DNA of 64,000 bases, taken from NCBI RefSeq assembly GCF_014281965.1, contig NZ_JACFTB010000004.1:124001-188000 (forward strand). The letters are read 5' to 3'. The DNA is from Rhodococcus sp. BP22 (GTDB lineage Bacteria > Actinomycetota > Actinomycetes > Mycobacteriales > Mycobacteriaceae). The notes under the pieces were generated by a model. The model was not told the origin of the DNA. It ran no database searches and saw only the letters and a list, made by a program, of their open reading frames with translations. This document shows positions 1-9,855 of this stretch, piece after piece. Numbering within the stretch: the stretch's first letter is position 1; every line of letters begins with the position of its first letter. The position numbers were made by a program, and so were the translations under genes.

Positions 1-11
1 TGTTGTTCTGG

Positions 12-33
12 CTCACGGGACTTCGGTCGTGAG
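12..33. terminator. Hairpin upstream of holA, possible end of the preceding gene
   Basis: CTCACG (12-17) and CGTGAG (28-33) form a 6-bp stem, and the interior can fold further around a TTCG tetraloop. No T-run follows. It may terminate the gene to the left of the window (comEC in many relatives, by general knowledge), or it may have no function. Confidence 0.25.
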
Positions 34-83
34 AGCTGCATGGAGTTCGGAAAAGGTCGGACCGGCATGGCACGATCGCACAT

Positions 84-1058
84 GTGAATGCGAATACCCC
101 ACCTGCGGCCCTTCATCTCGTCCTCGGCGACGAGGAGTTGCTGATGGACCGCGCAGTGGCGTCGATCGTCGGGCAGATCAGATCGACTCAACAACCCGGT
201 GAAGATCTTCCCGTGACGAAGCTTCGTGCCGGTGACGCCAGCGCCCCGGAATTGGCCGAGCTGCTGAGCCCGTCACTTTTCGCCGAGGATCGGGTAGTGG
301 TGCTCGAGGCCGCCGCCGAAGCAGGCAAGGACGCAATGGCCATCGTGGTCGACGCGGCTGCAGATCCGCCGGCCGGCGCGGTGCTGATCGTCATGCACTC
401 CGGCGGTGGCCGGGCAAAGGCTCTGGTCGGATCGCTGCAGAAGAGTGGCGCCGTGACCCACGAGTGCGTGAAGCTGACCAAGGCATCCGAGCGAGTGGAC
501 TTCGTCAAACGCGAGTTCACCGCCGCACAGGTCCGGGTCAGTGGTGACGTAGTCGATGCGATCGTCGAGTCGGTCGGTTCCGAGCTCCGCGAACTAGCCG
601 CGGCATGTTCGCAGTTGATTGCCGACACCGGTGGCAAGGTCGATGTCGCCGCTGTACGTCGGTATTACTCCGGGAAAGCAGAAGTGTCCGGCTTCGACGT
701 CGCAGACAAGGCAGTAGCGGGGGACCGTCCCGGCGCGTTGGAGGCCTTGCGATGGGCCCAACACCGGGGGGTGCCGCACGTGCTTCTCGCCGATGCGTTG
801 GCAGATGCTGTTCGCACCATTGCGCTGGTGGGATCGGCAGGACGCGGAGATCCGTTCCGGATGGCGGGAGAGCTGGGCATGCCGCCCTGGAAGATCAAGA
901 AGGCACAGGGGCAGGCCCGCACGTGGAACGGTCGCTCGATCGCAGAAGCGTTGCAGATCGTGGCGCAATTGAATGCAGATGTGAAGGGGCAAGCCGCCGA
1001 CTTCGATTACGCCGTCGAGCGTGCAGTGTCAGTGGTTGCAGAATTGAGTAGCCGGTAG
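84..1058 (+). CDS. holA: DNA polymerase III subunit delta
   Basis: This 324-residue protein has the length and layout of HolA, the clamp-loader delta subunit that opens the beta sliding clamp in the replisome. The N-terminal half has the degenerate AAA+ fold typical of the family ([14 protein letters not shown] near residue 12, then [15 protein letters not shown] near 60). The C-terminal half has the helical collar segment ([17 protein letters not shown] near 205). The start is GTG at 84. It converges on rpsT across a perfect hairpin. In mycobacteria holA also sits beside rpsT, which supports the call. Confidence 0.9.
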   Translation: MNANTPPAALHLVLGDEELLMDRAVASIVGQIRSTQQPGEDLPVTKLRAGDASAPELAELLSPSLFAEDRVVVLEAAAEAGKDAMAIVVDAAADPPAGAVLIVMHSGGGRAKALVGSLQKSGAVTHECVKLTKASERVDFVKREFTAAQVRVSGDVVDAIVESVGSELRELAAACSQLIADTGGKVDVAAVRRYYSGKAEVSGFDVADKAVAGDRPGALEALRWAQHRGVPHVLLADALADAVRTIALVGSAGRGDPFRMAGELGMPPWKIKKAQGQARTWNGRSIAEALQIVAQLNADVKGQAADFDYAVERAVSVVAELSSR

Positions 1059-1070
1059 GTCACGAAAAAG

Positions 1071-1094
1071 ACCCGCTCGGCGATCCGAGCGGGT
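1071..1094. terminator. Bidirectional terminator between holA and rpsT
   Basis: ACCCGCTCGG (1071-1080) and CCGAGCGGGT (1085-1094) make a perfect 10-bp stem with a 4-nt loop. An A-rich stretch lies on the left and TTCTTTC on the right, so it can serve both convergent genes. Confidence 0.85.
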
Positions 1095-1112
1095 TCTTTC
1101 GTTACGTGAAGA

Positions 1113-1373
1113 TCAGAGCTTGTTGACCGCGAGAGCCAGTGCCGACTTCTTGTTGGCTGCCTGGTTCTTGTGGATGACGCCCTTGCTTGCTGCCTTGTCG
1201 AGCTGGCGAGCTGCCGTCAGGAGCAATGCCGAGGCCTTGTCCTTGTCGCCGGTCGAAGTGGCATCACGGAAGGAACGGATGACCGTCCGCAGCGAAGACT
1301 TCACCGACTGGTTGCGCAGTCGCTGACGCTCGTTGGTGAGAATCCGCTTCTTCTGGGACTTGATGTTTGCCAC
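1113..1373 (-). CDS. rpsT: 30S ribosomal protein S20
   Basis: This 86-residue basic protein starts [11 protein letters not shown] and continues [17 protein letters not shown], the standard S20 N-terminus that binds 16S rRNA. It ends LALAVNKL, and its length is normal for the family. The start is GTG at 1373, with AGAAGGA seven bases upstream. It is a single gene converging on holA. Confidence 0.97.
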   Translation of the reverse strand: MANIKSQKKRILTNERQRLRNQSVKSSLRTVIRSFRDATSTGDKDKASALLLTAARQLDKAASKGVIHKNQAANKKSALALAVNKL

Positions 1374-1687
1374 GCGTAAATCCTTCTGTCTTCGTCGGTA
1401 TTCCGGTCAGGGCGATCCATGCTGAAATGCCCGAAGTATGCTGCCGAGCTGTTGAGCCCAGCGCCGAAGGTCGAGAATACCAGCACTGGCAGTCATAACC
1501 GAAATCGGCGACGCTCGCGGCATGGATGCCGACGGTGGAGGCTTGAAAGTCACCCTCTGGAGTGCTGATCGGAAGTCGCCGTCAGCGCCGGATTCACCAC
1601 CCGAAGGTGTGGTGAAGGTCACATGACTGGCGTACTCTACTGCTCGACAGAATTTGGTCGGGAATACCTTCTCAGCAAGGTGGGAAC
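1374..1687. other. Divergent intergenic region rpsT / aquaporin
   Basis: These 314 bases carry no convincing gene. They must hold the promoters of rpsT (left) and the aquaporin (right). One inverted repeat is visible: TTCACCAC (1593-1600), 8-nt spacer, GTGGTGAA (1609-1616), ending 71 bases before the aquaporin start. It could be an operator or an mRNA hairpin. No regulator can be named from it. Confidence 0.5.
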
Positions 1688-2458
1688 ATGTCGACAGCAC
1701 AGGAATATGCGGAACCGGAAGTAATCTCCGACACGAAAAAGTATGTCGCGGAGGCGATGGGCACCTTCGTGCTCGTGTTCACCGCCGTCGGTACGGCAGT
1801 GTTCGCGGGGGACAAGGTCGGAAACCTCGGCGTTGCACTCGCTTTCGGTCTCACTCTGCTGTTCCTCGTTTATGCGATAGGCCCGATCTCCGGTTGCCAC
1901 GTCAATCCCGCTGTCACCATGGGGCAGTTGTTGCTGGGGCGGTTGTCCATCGCCAAAGCGGGCCTCTACGTTCTCTCTCAAGTAATAGGTGGACTCATCG
2001 CAGGCGCAACTCTGTTCGCGGTCGCGAACAGTCTCCCGTCGTACGACCGAAAAGTGGATGGACTCGGCGCAAACGGTTGGGGCGCGCACAGCCCCTCTGC
2101 CATCAAGGGCCCGCTAGGGGGTGTGCTGGAGAACGGTTACGGCATCGGCGCCGCGATCGTCATCGAGGTGTTGCTGACGGCGCTGCTCGTTTTCGTGGTG
2201 TTGGCGTCGACCGATCAGATCTCCGACGTGCCACTGGCAGGGGTATCGATCGGATTCACACTCACCGTCATCCACCTCGTTGCCATTCCCATCGACAACA
2301 CGTCGGTGAATCCCGCTCGGAGCCTTGCCGTTGCGGCGTGGCAACCCGGTGCGCTTTCTCAGATCTGGCTCTTCATTGTGTTTCCGCTGGTAGGCGGAGC
2401 GTTGGGTGGCCTCATCTATCGCGGCGTCTTCGGTCGGTACAACCGTCTCGATTCCTGA
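1688..2458 (+). CDS. aqpZ: Aquaporin Z-type water channel (MIP family)
   Basis: This 256-residue integral membrane protein has both NPA boxes: HVNPAVTMG (NPA at 73-75) and NTSVNPARS (NPA at 208-210). The segment before the second box, with a His in helix 5 (VIHLVAIPIDNTSVNPARS), matches the AqpZ-type selectivity filter (His plus Arg) rather than glycerol facilitators. It should pass water across the plasma membrane. Six hydrophobic segments are visible. The start is ATG at 1688, preceded by AAGGTGGGA. It stands alone and converges on the PemK/MazF-like gene with one base between the stops. Confidence 0.9.
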   Translation: MSTAQEYAEPEVISDTKKYVAEAMGTFVLVFTAVGTAVFAGDKVGNLGVALAFGLTLLFLVYAIGPISGCHVNPAVTMGQLLLGRLSIAKAGLYVLSQVIGGLIAGATLFAVANSLPSYDRKVDGLGANGWGAHSPSAIKGPLGGVLENGYGIGAAIVIEVLLTALLVFVVLASTDQISDVPLAGVSIGFTLTVIHLVAIPIDNTSVNPARSLAVAAWQPGALSQIWLFIVFPLVGGALGGLIYRGVFGRYNRLDS

Positions 2459-2459
2459 A

Positions 2460-3023
2460 TCAGGTCCAGCTGAAGTCACTGCGCAAACGCGACGCCACGA
2501 TGTCGAACTTCGACTTGTTCAGTACCGCACCTTCGCGTCGGATCCCCGACTCGGGGACGTCGAGCACCCGATCGAGTCGAATCCAACTAGGACGTCCCTC
2601 GCTGTCCCAGGAACCCGAACCGATGGCAACCCAGTCTCGTTCACCATCGCGCTTGCTCTGACTCGAGAGCATCAAACCGAGGAGGGTGTCGCCGTCGCGT
2701 CCGACCACGAGGACGGGCCTGTCCTTTCCCTGGTTCACGTCTTCTTCGTAGGTGACCCAGGTCCACACGATTTCACCGGGATCGGCTTTCCCATCGAGAT
2801 CGGGGGAGTATTCGACCCGTCGTGCGCGATGGGCGGTCGGGACCGTGTGTGAGGCAACCGGACGTCCTGGATCGACGGTCGGGCCGGAGGAGCCTCTGCT
2901 CGAGAGGGCATCCATGCCCTTCTGGAGTGCGCCCGAACTTTGAAGTTGACGGAACAGTCTCGGGCCCTCGCGCCGCGCGATCCTGCTCAATTCCTTACCG
3001 AACTTGCTCCAGTTCCCAGCCAT
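2460..3023 (-). CDS. PemK/MazF-like fold protein
   Basis: The protein has 187 residues. Its C-terminal two thirds carries the PemK/MazF SH3-like core: PGEIVWTWVTYEEDV near residue 82, KDRPVLVVGRDGD near 100 and LDRVLDVPESGI near 150. MazF toxins of this fold cut RNA, but this copy has an extra basic N-terminal extension of about 75 residues and no antitoxin gene beside it. M. tuberculosis Rv2405, next to lepA, is its positional counterpart. A conserved housekeeping or RNA-binding role is therefore as likely as a toxin role. The start is at 3023. Confidence 0.7.
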   Translation of the reverse strand: MAGNWSKFGKELSRIARREGPRLFRQLQSSGALQKGMDALSSRGSSGPTVDPGRPVASHTVPTAHRARRVEYSPDLDGKADPGEIVWTWVTYEEDVNQGKDRPVLVVGRDGDTLLGLMLSSQSKRDGERDWVAIGSGSWDSEGRPSWIRLDRVLDVPESGIRREGAVLNKSKFDIVASRLRSDFSWT

Positions 3024-3137
3024 GCGACGACAGTCTAGTCATTCCGCGCGAACGGCCAGCCGGGGAAGTCTTCGGGCGCGAGGCGTGGGAAGATGGACTC
3101 TGTCCGTTCGCTCTTCTCCCCGGCCAAAGGATCGTAA

Positions 3138-4979
3138 GTGCCCAGCTTCGCCGACACGACGTTCACCGATCCGTCCAGGATCAGGAACTTCTGCATCATC
3201 GCCCACATCGACCATGGCAAGTCGACGCTGGCAGATCGGATGTTGCAGCTCACGGGCGTCGTCGATGACCGGTCGATGCGGGCTCAATACCTCGATCGTA
3301 TGGACATCGAGCGTGAACGCGGCATCACGATCAAGGCTCAGAACGTTCGCCTTCCGTGGTTGGTCGACGGCGAAGAGTTCGTACTCCACCTCATCGACAC
3401 ACCCGGCCACGTCGACTTCACCTATGAGGTTTCTCGTGCACTCGAGGCCTGTGAGGGTGCAGTGTTGCTGGTCGACGCCGCGCAGGGGATCGAAGCGCAG
3501 ACGCTCGCGAACCTGTACCTCGCGCTCGAAAAAGAGCTGACGATCATTCCGGTCCTGAACAAGATCGACCTCCCCGCAGCGGACCCCGACCGCTATGCCG
3601 CCGAGATCGCGCACATCATCGGTTGCGAAGCGGACGACGTACTTCGTGTCTCGGGCAAGACGGGTGTCGGCGTCGAGGAATTGCTCAACGAGGTCGTGAA
3701 GCTTGTTCCCGCACCAGTCGGGAATCCGGACGGGCCCGCGCGGGCAATGATTTTCGATTCCGTATACGACACCTACCGCGGCGTCGTCACCTACGTCCGA
3801 GTGGTCGACGGGGCTCTCAATCCCCGCGAGAAGGTCACGATGATGTCGACCGGCTCGACACACGAACTACTCGAAGTCGGGATCGTTTCACCCGATCCGA
3901 AACCGACAAAGGGACTCGGCGTCGGCGAGGTCGGGTACCTGATCACCGGCGTCAAGGACGTTCGACAGTCGAAGGTCGGCGATACCGTGACCACGGCACG
4001 CAAGGGCGCGACGGAACCCCTCACCGGGTATCGGGAACCCCGCCCGATGGTGTACTCCGGCCTGTACCCACTCGACGGTTCCGACTACCCGGATCTGCGT
4101 GACGCACTCGAGAAGTTGCAACTCAACGACGCTGCACTCACCTACGAGCCCGAGACCTCGGTCGCGCTCGGATTCGGCTTCCGCTGCGGTTTCCTCGGGT
4201 TGCTGCACATGGAGATCACCCGTGAGCGCCTCGAACGAGAATTCAACCTCGATTTGATTTCCACCTCCCCGAACGTGGTGTATCGCGTCGAGATGGAAGA
4301 CAACGCCGAGCATGTGGTGACCAACCCGTCGTACTGGCCCGAGGGCAAGGTGCGCGACGTCTTCGAGCCGATGGTGAAGTGCACCATCATCACCCCGAGC
4401 GAGTTCATCGGTTCGATCATGGAGCTCTGCCAGGGCAGGCGCGGAGAGCTCGGCGGAATGGACTATCTGTCGGAGACGCGTGTCGAACTGCGCTACACGA
4501 TTCCTATGGCCGAGATCATCTTCGACTTCTTCGACATCTTGAAGTCGCGCACCCGTGGCTACGCGAGCCTCGACTACGAGGAGATCGGCGAGCAGAGCGC
4601 CGCTCTGGTCAAGGTGGACATCCTCCTCCAAGGTGAGGCAGTCGACGCCTTCTCCGCGATCGTGCACAAGGATGCCGCGGCCGCATACGGAAACAAGATG
4701 ACCACCAAGCTCAAAGAGTTGATTCCGCGCCAGCAGTTCGAGGTACCCATTCAGGCTGCTATCGGGTCCCGGATCATCGCTCGCGAGAACATCCGCGCGA
4801 TCCGTAAGGACGTGCTCGCCAAATGCTATGGCGGTGACATCAGCCGTAAGCGCAAACTCCTCGAGAAGCAGAAAGAGGGCAAGAAGCGGATGAAAACCAT
4901 CGGTCGGGTCGAGGTTCCGCAAGAAGCCTTCGTTGCCGCATTGTCTTCGGAGTCGTCGACGGACAAGCCGAAGAAGTGA
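3138..4979 (+). CDS. lepA: Elongation factor 4 (ribosomal back-translocase LepA)
   Basis: This 613-residue GTPase has G1 AHIDHGKST near residue 22, the switch region [10 protein letters not shown] near 60, G3 DTPGH near 88 and G4 NKIDLP near 141. EF-G-like domains follow, and the tail has the LepA-specific pattern [20 protein letters not shown]. It acts on the ribosome and remodels stalled or mistranslocated complexes. The start is GTG at 3138. Its TGA overlaps the GTG of the next gene (GTGA), so the two are probably co-transcribed. Confidence 0.97.
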   Translation: MPSFADTTFTDPSRIRNFCIIAHIDHGKSTLADRMLQLTGVVDDRSMRAQYLDRMDIERERGITIKAQNVRLPWLVDGEEFVLHLIDTPGHVDFTYEVSRALEACEGAVLLVDAAQGIEAQTLANLYLALEKELTIIPVLNKIDLPAADPDRYAAEIAHIIGCEADDVLRVSGKTGVGVEELLNEVVKLVPAPVGNPDGPARAMIFDSVYDTYRGVVTYVRVVDGALNPREKVTMMSTGSTHELLEVGIVSPDPKPTKGLGVGEVGYLITGVKDVRQSKVGDTVTTARKGATEPLTGYREPRPMVYSGLYPLDGSDYPDLRDALEKLQLNDAALTYEPETSVALGFGFRCGFLGLLHMEITRERLEREFNLDLISTSPNVVYRVEMEDNAEHVVTNPSYWPEGKVRDVFEPMVKCTIITPSEFIGSIMELCQGRRGELGGMDYLSETRVELRYTIPMAEIIFDFFDILKSRTRGYASLDYEEIGEQSAALVKVDILLQGEAVDAFSAIVHKDAAAAYGNKMTTKLKELIPRQQFEVPIQAAIGSRIIARENIRAIRKDVLAKCYGGDISRKRKLLEKQKEGKKRMKTIGRVEVPQEAFVAALSSESSTDKPKK

Positions 4980-5989
4980 TTCGCTCCACGGTCATTCTCG
5001 ACGGGCTTCGCGTCCCGGTGATCAGTGCGCCGATGGCCGGTGGGCCCTCGACCGTGGAACTCGCGTCAGCGGTGTCGAACGCGGGCGGACTGGGAATGCT
5101 CGGCGGTGCCCTGCTCGACGTCGATAAGCTTGCCGCGCAGGTGAATTCGATGCGAGGCATCGTTTTTGGTGTCAACTTGTTCATCCCGGACGACCCGACA
5201 GGCGCCGATGTCGCTGCGTACGCACGGCATCTCGAGCCATGGTTCGCGCGGTACGACGTCGAACCGGGGGAGTTGCCGCGGCGCGACGACTACTATGCCG
5301 ACAAATTCAGCTGGCTCGTCGAGCACCCCGTTCCCGTCGTGACGAGCACGTTCGGCACGTTCAGTGCTGCGGAAGTCGTTGCGCTGCACGAAATCGGGTC
5401 CGAGGTTTGGTGCACCGTGACGAGCGGGTCGGAAGCACACGAGGCTCAGGCGAACGGGGTGGACGCGCTCGTGGTGCAAGGCCCCGAAAGTGGCGGCCAT
5501 CGAGGAAGTTTCGATGGTTCGGCCCCGGAAATTCCGTTGACGGGTGTACTCGAGGCCGTGCGGGCGGCATCGATTCTTCCCCGTATCGCAGCGGGCGGTT
5601 TGATGGATGGACACGACATCGCACCGCTGCTCTCGTCAGGATTGGCGCATGCCGCGCAGCTGGGCACGGCTTTTCTCGATACTCCGGAGGCCGGTACCAG
5701 GGCGGTCCACCGCGAGCAGCTGAGGCAGGCGTCCGGCACCGCGGTGACCCGCGCGTTTTCCGGCCGTCCAGCACGTGGACTCGTCAACGAGTTCATCTCG
5801 GAGAACTCCGACGTGGCACCGCTGGCCTACCCGGACGTGCACTACCTCACCGGCCCTATGCGGGCCAAGGCTGCCGCTGCGGGAGATCCGTCGGGGCTGT
5901 CGATGTGGGCAGGCACGGGCCACCTCAGAGCCAGGGCGGTCCCCGCAGCCGAGCTGCTGGCCGAATGGGCGCAGCAGCTACGGCGCTGA
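4976..5989 (+). CDS. Nitronate monooxygenase (2-nitropropane dioxygenase family)
   Basis: This 337-residue FMN-dependent TIM barrel has the family's N-terminal pattern [14 protein letters not shown], then [15 protein letters not shown], and phosphate-binding stretches [11 protein letters not shown] near residue 165 and [12 protein letters not shown] near 201. The catalytic-type His lies in GGHRG. It oxidises alkyl nitronates such as propionate-3-nitronate. The start is GTG at 4976, overlapping the lepA stop, which implies translational coupling. No product-specific neighbours are present. Confidence 0.88.
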   Translation: MIRSTVILDGLRVPVISAPMAGGPSTVELASAVSNAGGLGMLGGALLDVDKLAAQVNSMRGIVFGVNLFIPDDPTGADVAAYARHLEPWFARYDVEPGELPRRDDYYADKFSWLVEHPVPVVTSTFGTFSAAEVVALHEIGSEVWCTVTSGSEAHEAQANGVDALVVQGPESGGHRGSFDGSAPEIPLTGVLEAVRAASILPRIAAGGLMDGHDIAPLLSSGLAHAAQLGTAFLDTPEAGTRAVHREQLRQASGTAVTRAFSGRPARGLVNEFISENSDVAPLAYPDVHYLTGPMRAKAAAAGDPSGLSMWAGTGHLRARAVPAAELLAEWAQQLRR

Positions 5990-5995
5990 GGGAAC

Positions 5996-8068
5996 TCAGT
6001 TGACGTGCGCGGGCTTGAAGTGTCCGGTGGCCTGAGCTTCCTCCGCTCGTATGACGTGAACAACGGCATTGATGAGCGCGAGGTGAGTGAATGCTTGCGG
6101 GAAGTTGCCGAGGTGCCGACCGGTCTTCGCATCGAGTTCTTCGGCGTAGAGCTTCAAGGGGCTCGCGTATCCCAGCAAACGTTGGCACAGGTGCTTGGCA
6201 CGTTGTAGATGGCCGATCTCCACGAGCGCAGACACCAGCCAGAAAGAACAAATGGTGAAGGTGCCTTCCTCGCCCGCCAGACCGTCGTCGGTCGTGTCGA
6301 CGCGGTACCGAAGCACCAACCCGTCCTCGGTGAGCTCGTCGGCAATGGCCAGCACTGTCGCCTTGATGCGTTCGTCGTCGGGTGGGAGGAATCTGAGCAA
6401 CGGTGCCAGCAGCAGTGACGCGTCCAGAGAAGGGTGTCCGTATCGCTGGGTCAGTACCCCGCGAGAGTCGACGCCGTGCTCGAGGATATCGGCCTTGATT
6501 TCGTCAGCGATCTCGTTCCATTGTGCGGCATAGCTGCTCTCGCCGTGGATTTCGGCAAGCTTCGAGCCGCGGTCGAGCGCTACCCAGCACATCATTTTGG
6601 ACGAGGTGAAATGCTGCGGTTCGCCGCGCACCTCCCAGATTCCGCGGTCGGGTTTGCGCCAGTTCGCGATCGCTTCCTCGACCTGTCGCTTGAGCAGCGG
6701 CCACAAGAACTCCGGCACATGTTCGCGTGACTTCACGTGCAGGTACACCGAGTCGAGCATCGTTCCCCAGATATCGTGCTGCTCCTGGTTGTACGCGCCG
6801 TTTCCGACGCGGACGGGTCGGGCGCCGTCGTAACCGGACAGGTGAGGTAGCTCGCTCTCTTCGAGAATCTTCTCACCGCCGACGCCGTACATCACCTGGA
6901 GCGGGTTGGCGTCGCCGTTCTCGGCCCTGGACACATCGGCCATGAACGAGAAGAAATCGTTGGCTTCGCGGTCGAGACCGAGTGTGTAGAGGCCCCACAG
7001 TGCGAAGGTCGAGTCGCGTACCCAGGTGTATCGATAATCCCAATTACGCTCTCCACCGGGCGTTTCCGGCAGTGACGTAGTCGATGCTGCCAACAGGGCG
7101 CCGGTGGGTGCATAGGTGAGACCTTTGAGGGTCAGCGCACTGCGCTGCAGGTAACCGCGCCACGGATGGTCGGGGAATCGTCCGATGGTGATCCACTGAC
7201 GCCAACACTCGGCGGTTCGCCACATCTTCTCCGCTGCCTCGTCGAATGTCGTAGGGGCGGCCAGATGGGACCACGAGAGCGCCACGAATATGTTGTCACC
7301 CTCGGCCATACGGGTACGAGCACGAGCTTCTCGGCCCTCGATGCCGATACGAAGATTGGTCGTCAGAGTCAGCGTCGGCTGGTCTCCGTCGGTACTGGCT
7401 TGGCAGGTTGCTGTTGCCTGCTCGTAGACCTTGCCGGTGTACTCCCACTGCGCAGCAGCACGGTGATAATCGAATGCCGGCTCGCAGCTCATCTCCAATT
7501 CGACGGTGCCGCTGACACATTTGACCGTGCGGAGAAGGATGTGCTCGGCGTCCCAATCGGACGGCGCCCGCTTGTGTGACCGGGAACGCTGATCGGTGTT
7601 GTGCCACGGACCCATTACCAATGCATCGCGTACGACGAGCCAACCGGTTTCGGTCTGCCACGTCGTCTCGACGATCAAGCCGCCGGGCAGATAGCGTCGG
7701 GCAGCTGGGACGGACTGGCCGTACGGCCCGACCCGAAAATGGCCGGCGCTACGGTCCAGTACCGCACCGAACACGCTCGGGGAGTCGGGGCGTGGAATAC
7801 ACATCCACTCCACCGAACCGTTCCTGGCCATGAGGCACGTCGTCTCGCAATCGGAGAGAAACGCATAATCATCGATCGGAGGGAAGGCGCTTCGATAGGA
7901 GGTGAGGCCGGAAACCGGGGCCTCGGTGCTGGCCAGAGCGCCCTGTGAAGGGTGCACGCCGCCGTCGGGTGCCCCCGCTGCCAGGACGGAATCGTCGGTT
8001 ACGGGGACCACTGTCGACTCGTTCTCGAATGCCGTCATGATCCCATCATCATCCGTGTGTGTGGCCAT
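5996..8068 (-). CDS. Glycoside hydrolase family 15 protein, probable trehalase
   Basis: The 690-residue protein has the GH15 layout: an N-terminal beta-sandwich (YAFLSDCETTCLMARNGSV near residue 68) and a C-terminal (alpha/alpha)6 barrel with GERNWDYRYTWVRDSTFAL near 340 and WEVRGEPQHFTSSKMMCW near 490. Mycobacterial homologues of this exact family (Rv2402, MSMEG_4535) are phosphate-dependent trehalases that hydrolyse trehalose to glucose. Neighbourhood and family point the same way here, but glucoamylase or dextranase activity cannot be excluded. The start at 8068 could instead be the ATG at 8038. It converges on the nitronate monooxygenase. Confidence 0.85.
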   Translation of the reverse strand: MATHTDDDGIMTAFENESTVVPVTDDSVLAAGAPDGGVHPSQGALASTEAPVSGLTSYRSAFPPIDDYAFLSDCETTCLMARNGSVEWMCIPRPDSPSVFGAVLDRSAGHFRVGPYGQSVPAARRYLPGGLIVETTWQTETGWLVVRDALVMGPWHNTDQRSRSHKRAPSDWDAEHILLRTVKCVSGTVELEMSCEPAFDYHRAAAQWEYTGKVYEQATATCQASTDGDQPTLTLTTNLRIGIEGREARARTRMAEGDNIFVALSWSHLAAPTTFDEAAEKMWRTAECWRQWITIGRFPDHPWRGYLQRSALTLKGLTYAPTGALLAASTTSLPETPGGERNWDYRYTWVRDSTFALWGLYTLGLDREANDFFSFMADVSRAENGDANPLQVMYGVGGEKILEESELPHLSGYDGARPVRVGNGAYNQEQHDIWGTMLDSVYLHVKSREHVPEFLWPLLKRQVEEAIANWRKPDRGIWEVRGEPQHFTSSKMMCWVALDRGSKLAEIHGESSYAAQWNEIADEIKADILEHGVDSRGVLTQRYGHPSLDASLLLAPLLRFLPPDDERIKATVLAIADELTEDGLVLRYRVDTTDDGLAGEEGTFTICSFWLVSALVEIGHLQRAKHLCQRLLGYASPLKLYAEELDAKTGRHLGNFPQAFTHLALINAVVHVIRAEEAQATGHFKPAHVN

Positions 8069-8117
8069 CGTCTACCGCCGGGTTTTCTCGGCGTGGCGGA
8101 CCGATAGAGTAAACGGC

Positions 8118-8348
8118 GTGGATGCAATAGCGACCTGGTGGGACGGGATCGAACTGTGGATCACCGCTCTCCCGTTCATTCCACAGTCGCTCGTAGTGAT
8201 GCTGGTGGTGGTACCCGTTGCATTCGGGCTCGCGGTCCTGTTGGACCGAGTCCTTGCAGTCCTGCTGCGAGTGCTGGGTCGAGATGCTCACTCCCAGGCA
8301 GAGCTGGAAGCTCCATTTCAAGAAACGTCGAAAACGGAAGGCCACTGA
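8118..8348 (+). CDS. Small membrane protein, 76 residues
   Basis: The start is GTG at 8118. The protein has one long hydrophobic span (SLVVMLVVVPVAFGLAVLLD) after a short Trp-rich N-terminus, and its charged tail contains an acidic Glu/Gln-rich stretch. It lies where mycobacteria have Rv2401A, also a small predicted membrane protein, between the trehalase and the sulfate importer. The stop overlaps the ATG of a 25-residue ORF (ATGA). Function unknown. Confidence 0.6.
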   Translation: MDAIATWWDGIELWITALPFIPQSLVVMLVVVPVAFGLAVLLDRVLAVLLRVLGRDAHSQAELEAPFQETSKTEGH

Positions 8349-8425
8349 TGCCGCGGTCGAGGGTCTCGCTAGCACTGTTCGCTCTACTCGTTCTCGTCGT
8401 GATCGCCTGGTTCCTGACCAGATAG
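8348..8425 (+). CDS. Tiny single-span membrane peptide, 25 residues
   Basis: ATG at 8348 overlaps the preceding stop (TGATG). The product starts MPRSRVSL, continues as a hydrophobic helix LALFALLVLVVIAWF and ends LTR at TAG 8423-8425. The overlap and the ideal positive-inside transmembrane pattern are the only evidence. It could be a coupled small-protein partner of the 76-residue protein, or chance. Too short for routine gene finders. Confidence 0.4.
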   Translation: MPRSRVSLALFALLVLVVIAWFLTR

Positions 8426-8827
8426 TCGACGCATATCCGCGGCGACCGATCGAGGAATTAGAGTCCACCAGGATCCTCTGCTAGATTTCTGTCCGTGTCT
8501 GCCGCTGCCGAGTACCGAGTCCGCCATGAATTGGCGTTGATTGCGGTCGGCATGCTCGCAGTAGCCGATATCGACTGTTGTCGATAGACCTCGTGGCGCT
8601 CCGGCGGGGTGACGGTCAGGCGTCGTAGCCTGCTTGCTCGCTGCGATTTGTCGTTACCTGCACCGCTTGTTCTACGTGGACGCCCGATGTCGTTCTACTC
8701 GACCGGCCATCCCACTTCCTTTCGCTGCGCTGGTCTCTTGTTCCGCGCATGCGTGCCCGCATACCGTCCTCTCGCACAGCCGCGAATCGGCTTCGAACGG
8801 ACTGAACAGATGAAAGGCTCATTTCCG
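8426..8827. other. Long upstream region of the sulfate importer
   Basis: This region of 402 bases has no convincing gene. The subI frame stays open across much of it, but the lipoprotein signal starts only at 8828. A perfect hairpin/palindrome TATCGAC-TGTT-GTCGATA lies at 8569-8586. The long leader suits a regulated sulfate-transport promoter. I found no leader peptide with the RHVDL/Cys signature seen upstream of sirA, and I could not match a known riboswitch by eye. Confidence 0.45.
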
Positions 8828-9850
8828 ATGAGACACAGCTCTCGTTACCTGCTCACCACCTTCGCTGCGGTGGGAGCGGTCGTTCTTGCCGCCTGCGGAG
8901 GTGGCTCCAGCGATGTCGTGGGTGACTCGGGCGGATCCTCGGGCGGCACCGCGTTGACCCTCGTCGGTTACGCAGTGCCGAAGAACGGCTGGGATGCGAT
9001 CGGGCTGGCATTCACGGGAAGCGAAGCGGGTGACGACAGTTCGATCAACGCCGACTACGGTGCCTCGGGCAACCAATCACGCAAAGTGGTCGACGGTGCC
9101 CCGGCGGACATCGTGAATTTTTCGGTCGAACCGGATGTGACGCGGTTGGTCAAGGCGGGCAAGGTCGATGAGGATTGGAACCAGAACGCTTACGGCGGTG
9201 TACCTTTCGGATCTGTCGTCACCTTGGTCGTCCGCGAGGGCAACCCGAAAAACATTCGAACGTGGGATGACCTGCTCGCCCCTGATGTACAGGTCATCAG
9301 TCCGAGCCCGCTCAGCTCGGGTTCGGCCAAGTGGAATCTGCTGGCGCCGTACGCGGCAAAGAGCAACGGCGGTCAGGATCGGCAGGCAGGTCTCGATTAC
9401 GTTCAGAAGCTCGTGTCGGGACACTTTCCGGTACAACCGGAGTCGGGTCGCGCGGCGACCGAGGCGTTCCTGCAAGGGCAGGGCGACGTGCTGATCAGCT
9501 ACGAGAACGAGGCACTCCTCATCGAAGAGCAGGGCGAGAAGGTCGAGCACATCGATGTGGCCGACACCTTTCGAATCGAAAATCCTGTTGCTGTGGTGAA
9601 CACCAGCGGCCAGCTGGAATTGGCCAATGCGCTCAACGACTACATCTATACCGACGAGGGACAGAAGATCTGGGCGGAGGCAGGATTCCGACCCGTCAAC
9701 CCGGACGTTGCAGCCGAGTACTCGGACAAGTTCTTCACCCCGGAGAAACTGCGCACTATCGACGATCTCGGTGGGTGGAGTCAGGTCGACGCCGATCTGT
9801 TCGGTGACAGCGGCGCAATCACGACCATCTACAGCGAAAACACCAAGTAG
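8828..9850 (+). CDS. subI: Sulfate ABC transporter, sulfate-binding lipoprotein
   Basis: The 340-residue protein begins MRHSSRYLL and has a signal peptide ending in the lipobox VLAAC (Cys about 20), so it is a surface-anchored lipoprotein. The mature part has sulfate-binding-protein motifs: LTLVGYAVPKNGW near 40, PADIVNFSVEPDV near 90, and ISPSPLSSGSAKWNLLAPY near 155, which supplies backbone contacts to sulfate in Sbp/CysP. I chose ATG 8828 because of the lipobox distance and the AAAGG upstream. ATG 8810 is in frame but makes the n-region longer. It is first in subI-cysT-cysW-cysA. Confidence 0.93.
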   Translation: MRHSSRYLLTTFAAVGAVVLAACGGGSSDVVGDSGGSSGGTALTLVGYAVPKNGWDAIGLAFTGSEAGDDSSINADYGASGNQSRKVVDGAPADIVNFSVEPDVTRLVKAGKVDEDWNQNAYGGVPFGSVVTLVVREGNPKNIRTWDDLLAPDVQVISPSPLSSGSAKWNLLAPYAAKSNGGQDRQAGLDYVQKLVSGHFPVQPESGRAATEAFLQGQGDVLISYENEALLIEEQGEKVEHIDVADTFRIENPVAVVNTSGQLELANALNDYIYTDEGQKIWAEAGFRPVNPDVAAEYSDKFFTPEKLRTIDDLGGWSQVDADLFGDSGAITTIYSENTK

Positions 9851-9855
9851 GAACC

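Noticed and set aside
8426..8827. Leader peptide or sulfur riboswitch upstream of subI
   Set aside because: No short ORF with the RHVDL/Cys pattern was found, and I could not recognise a riboswitch core by eye. Only one unassigned palindrome is recorded.
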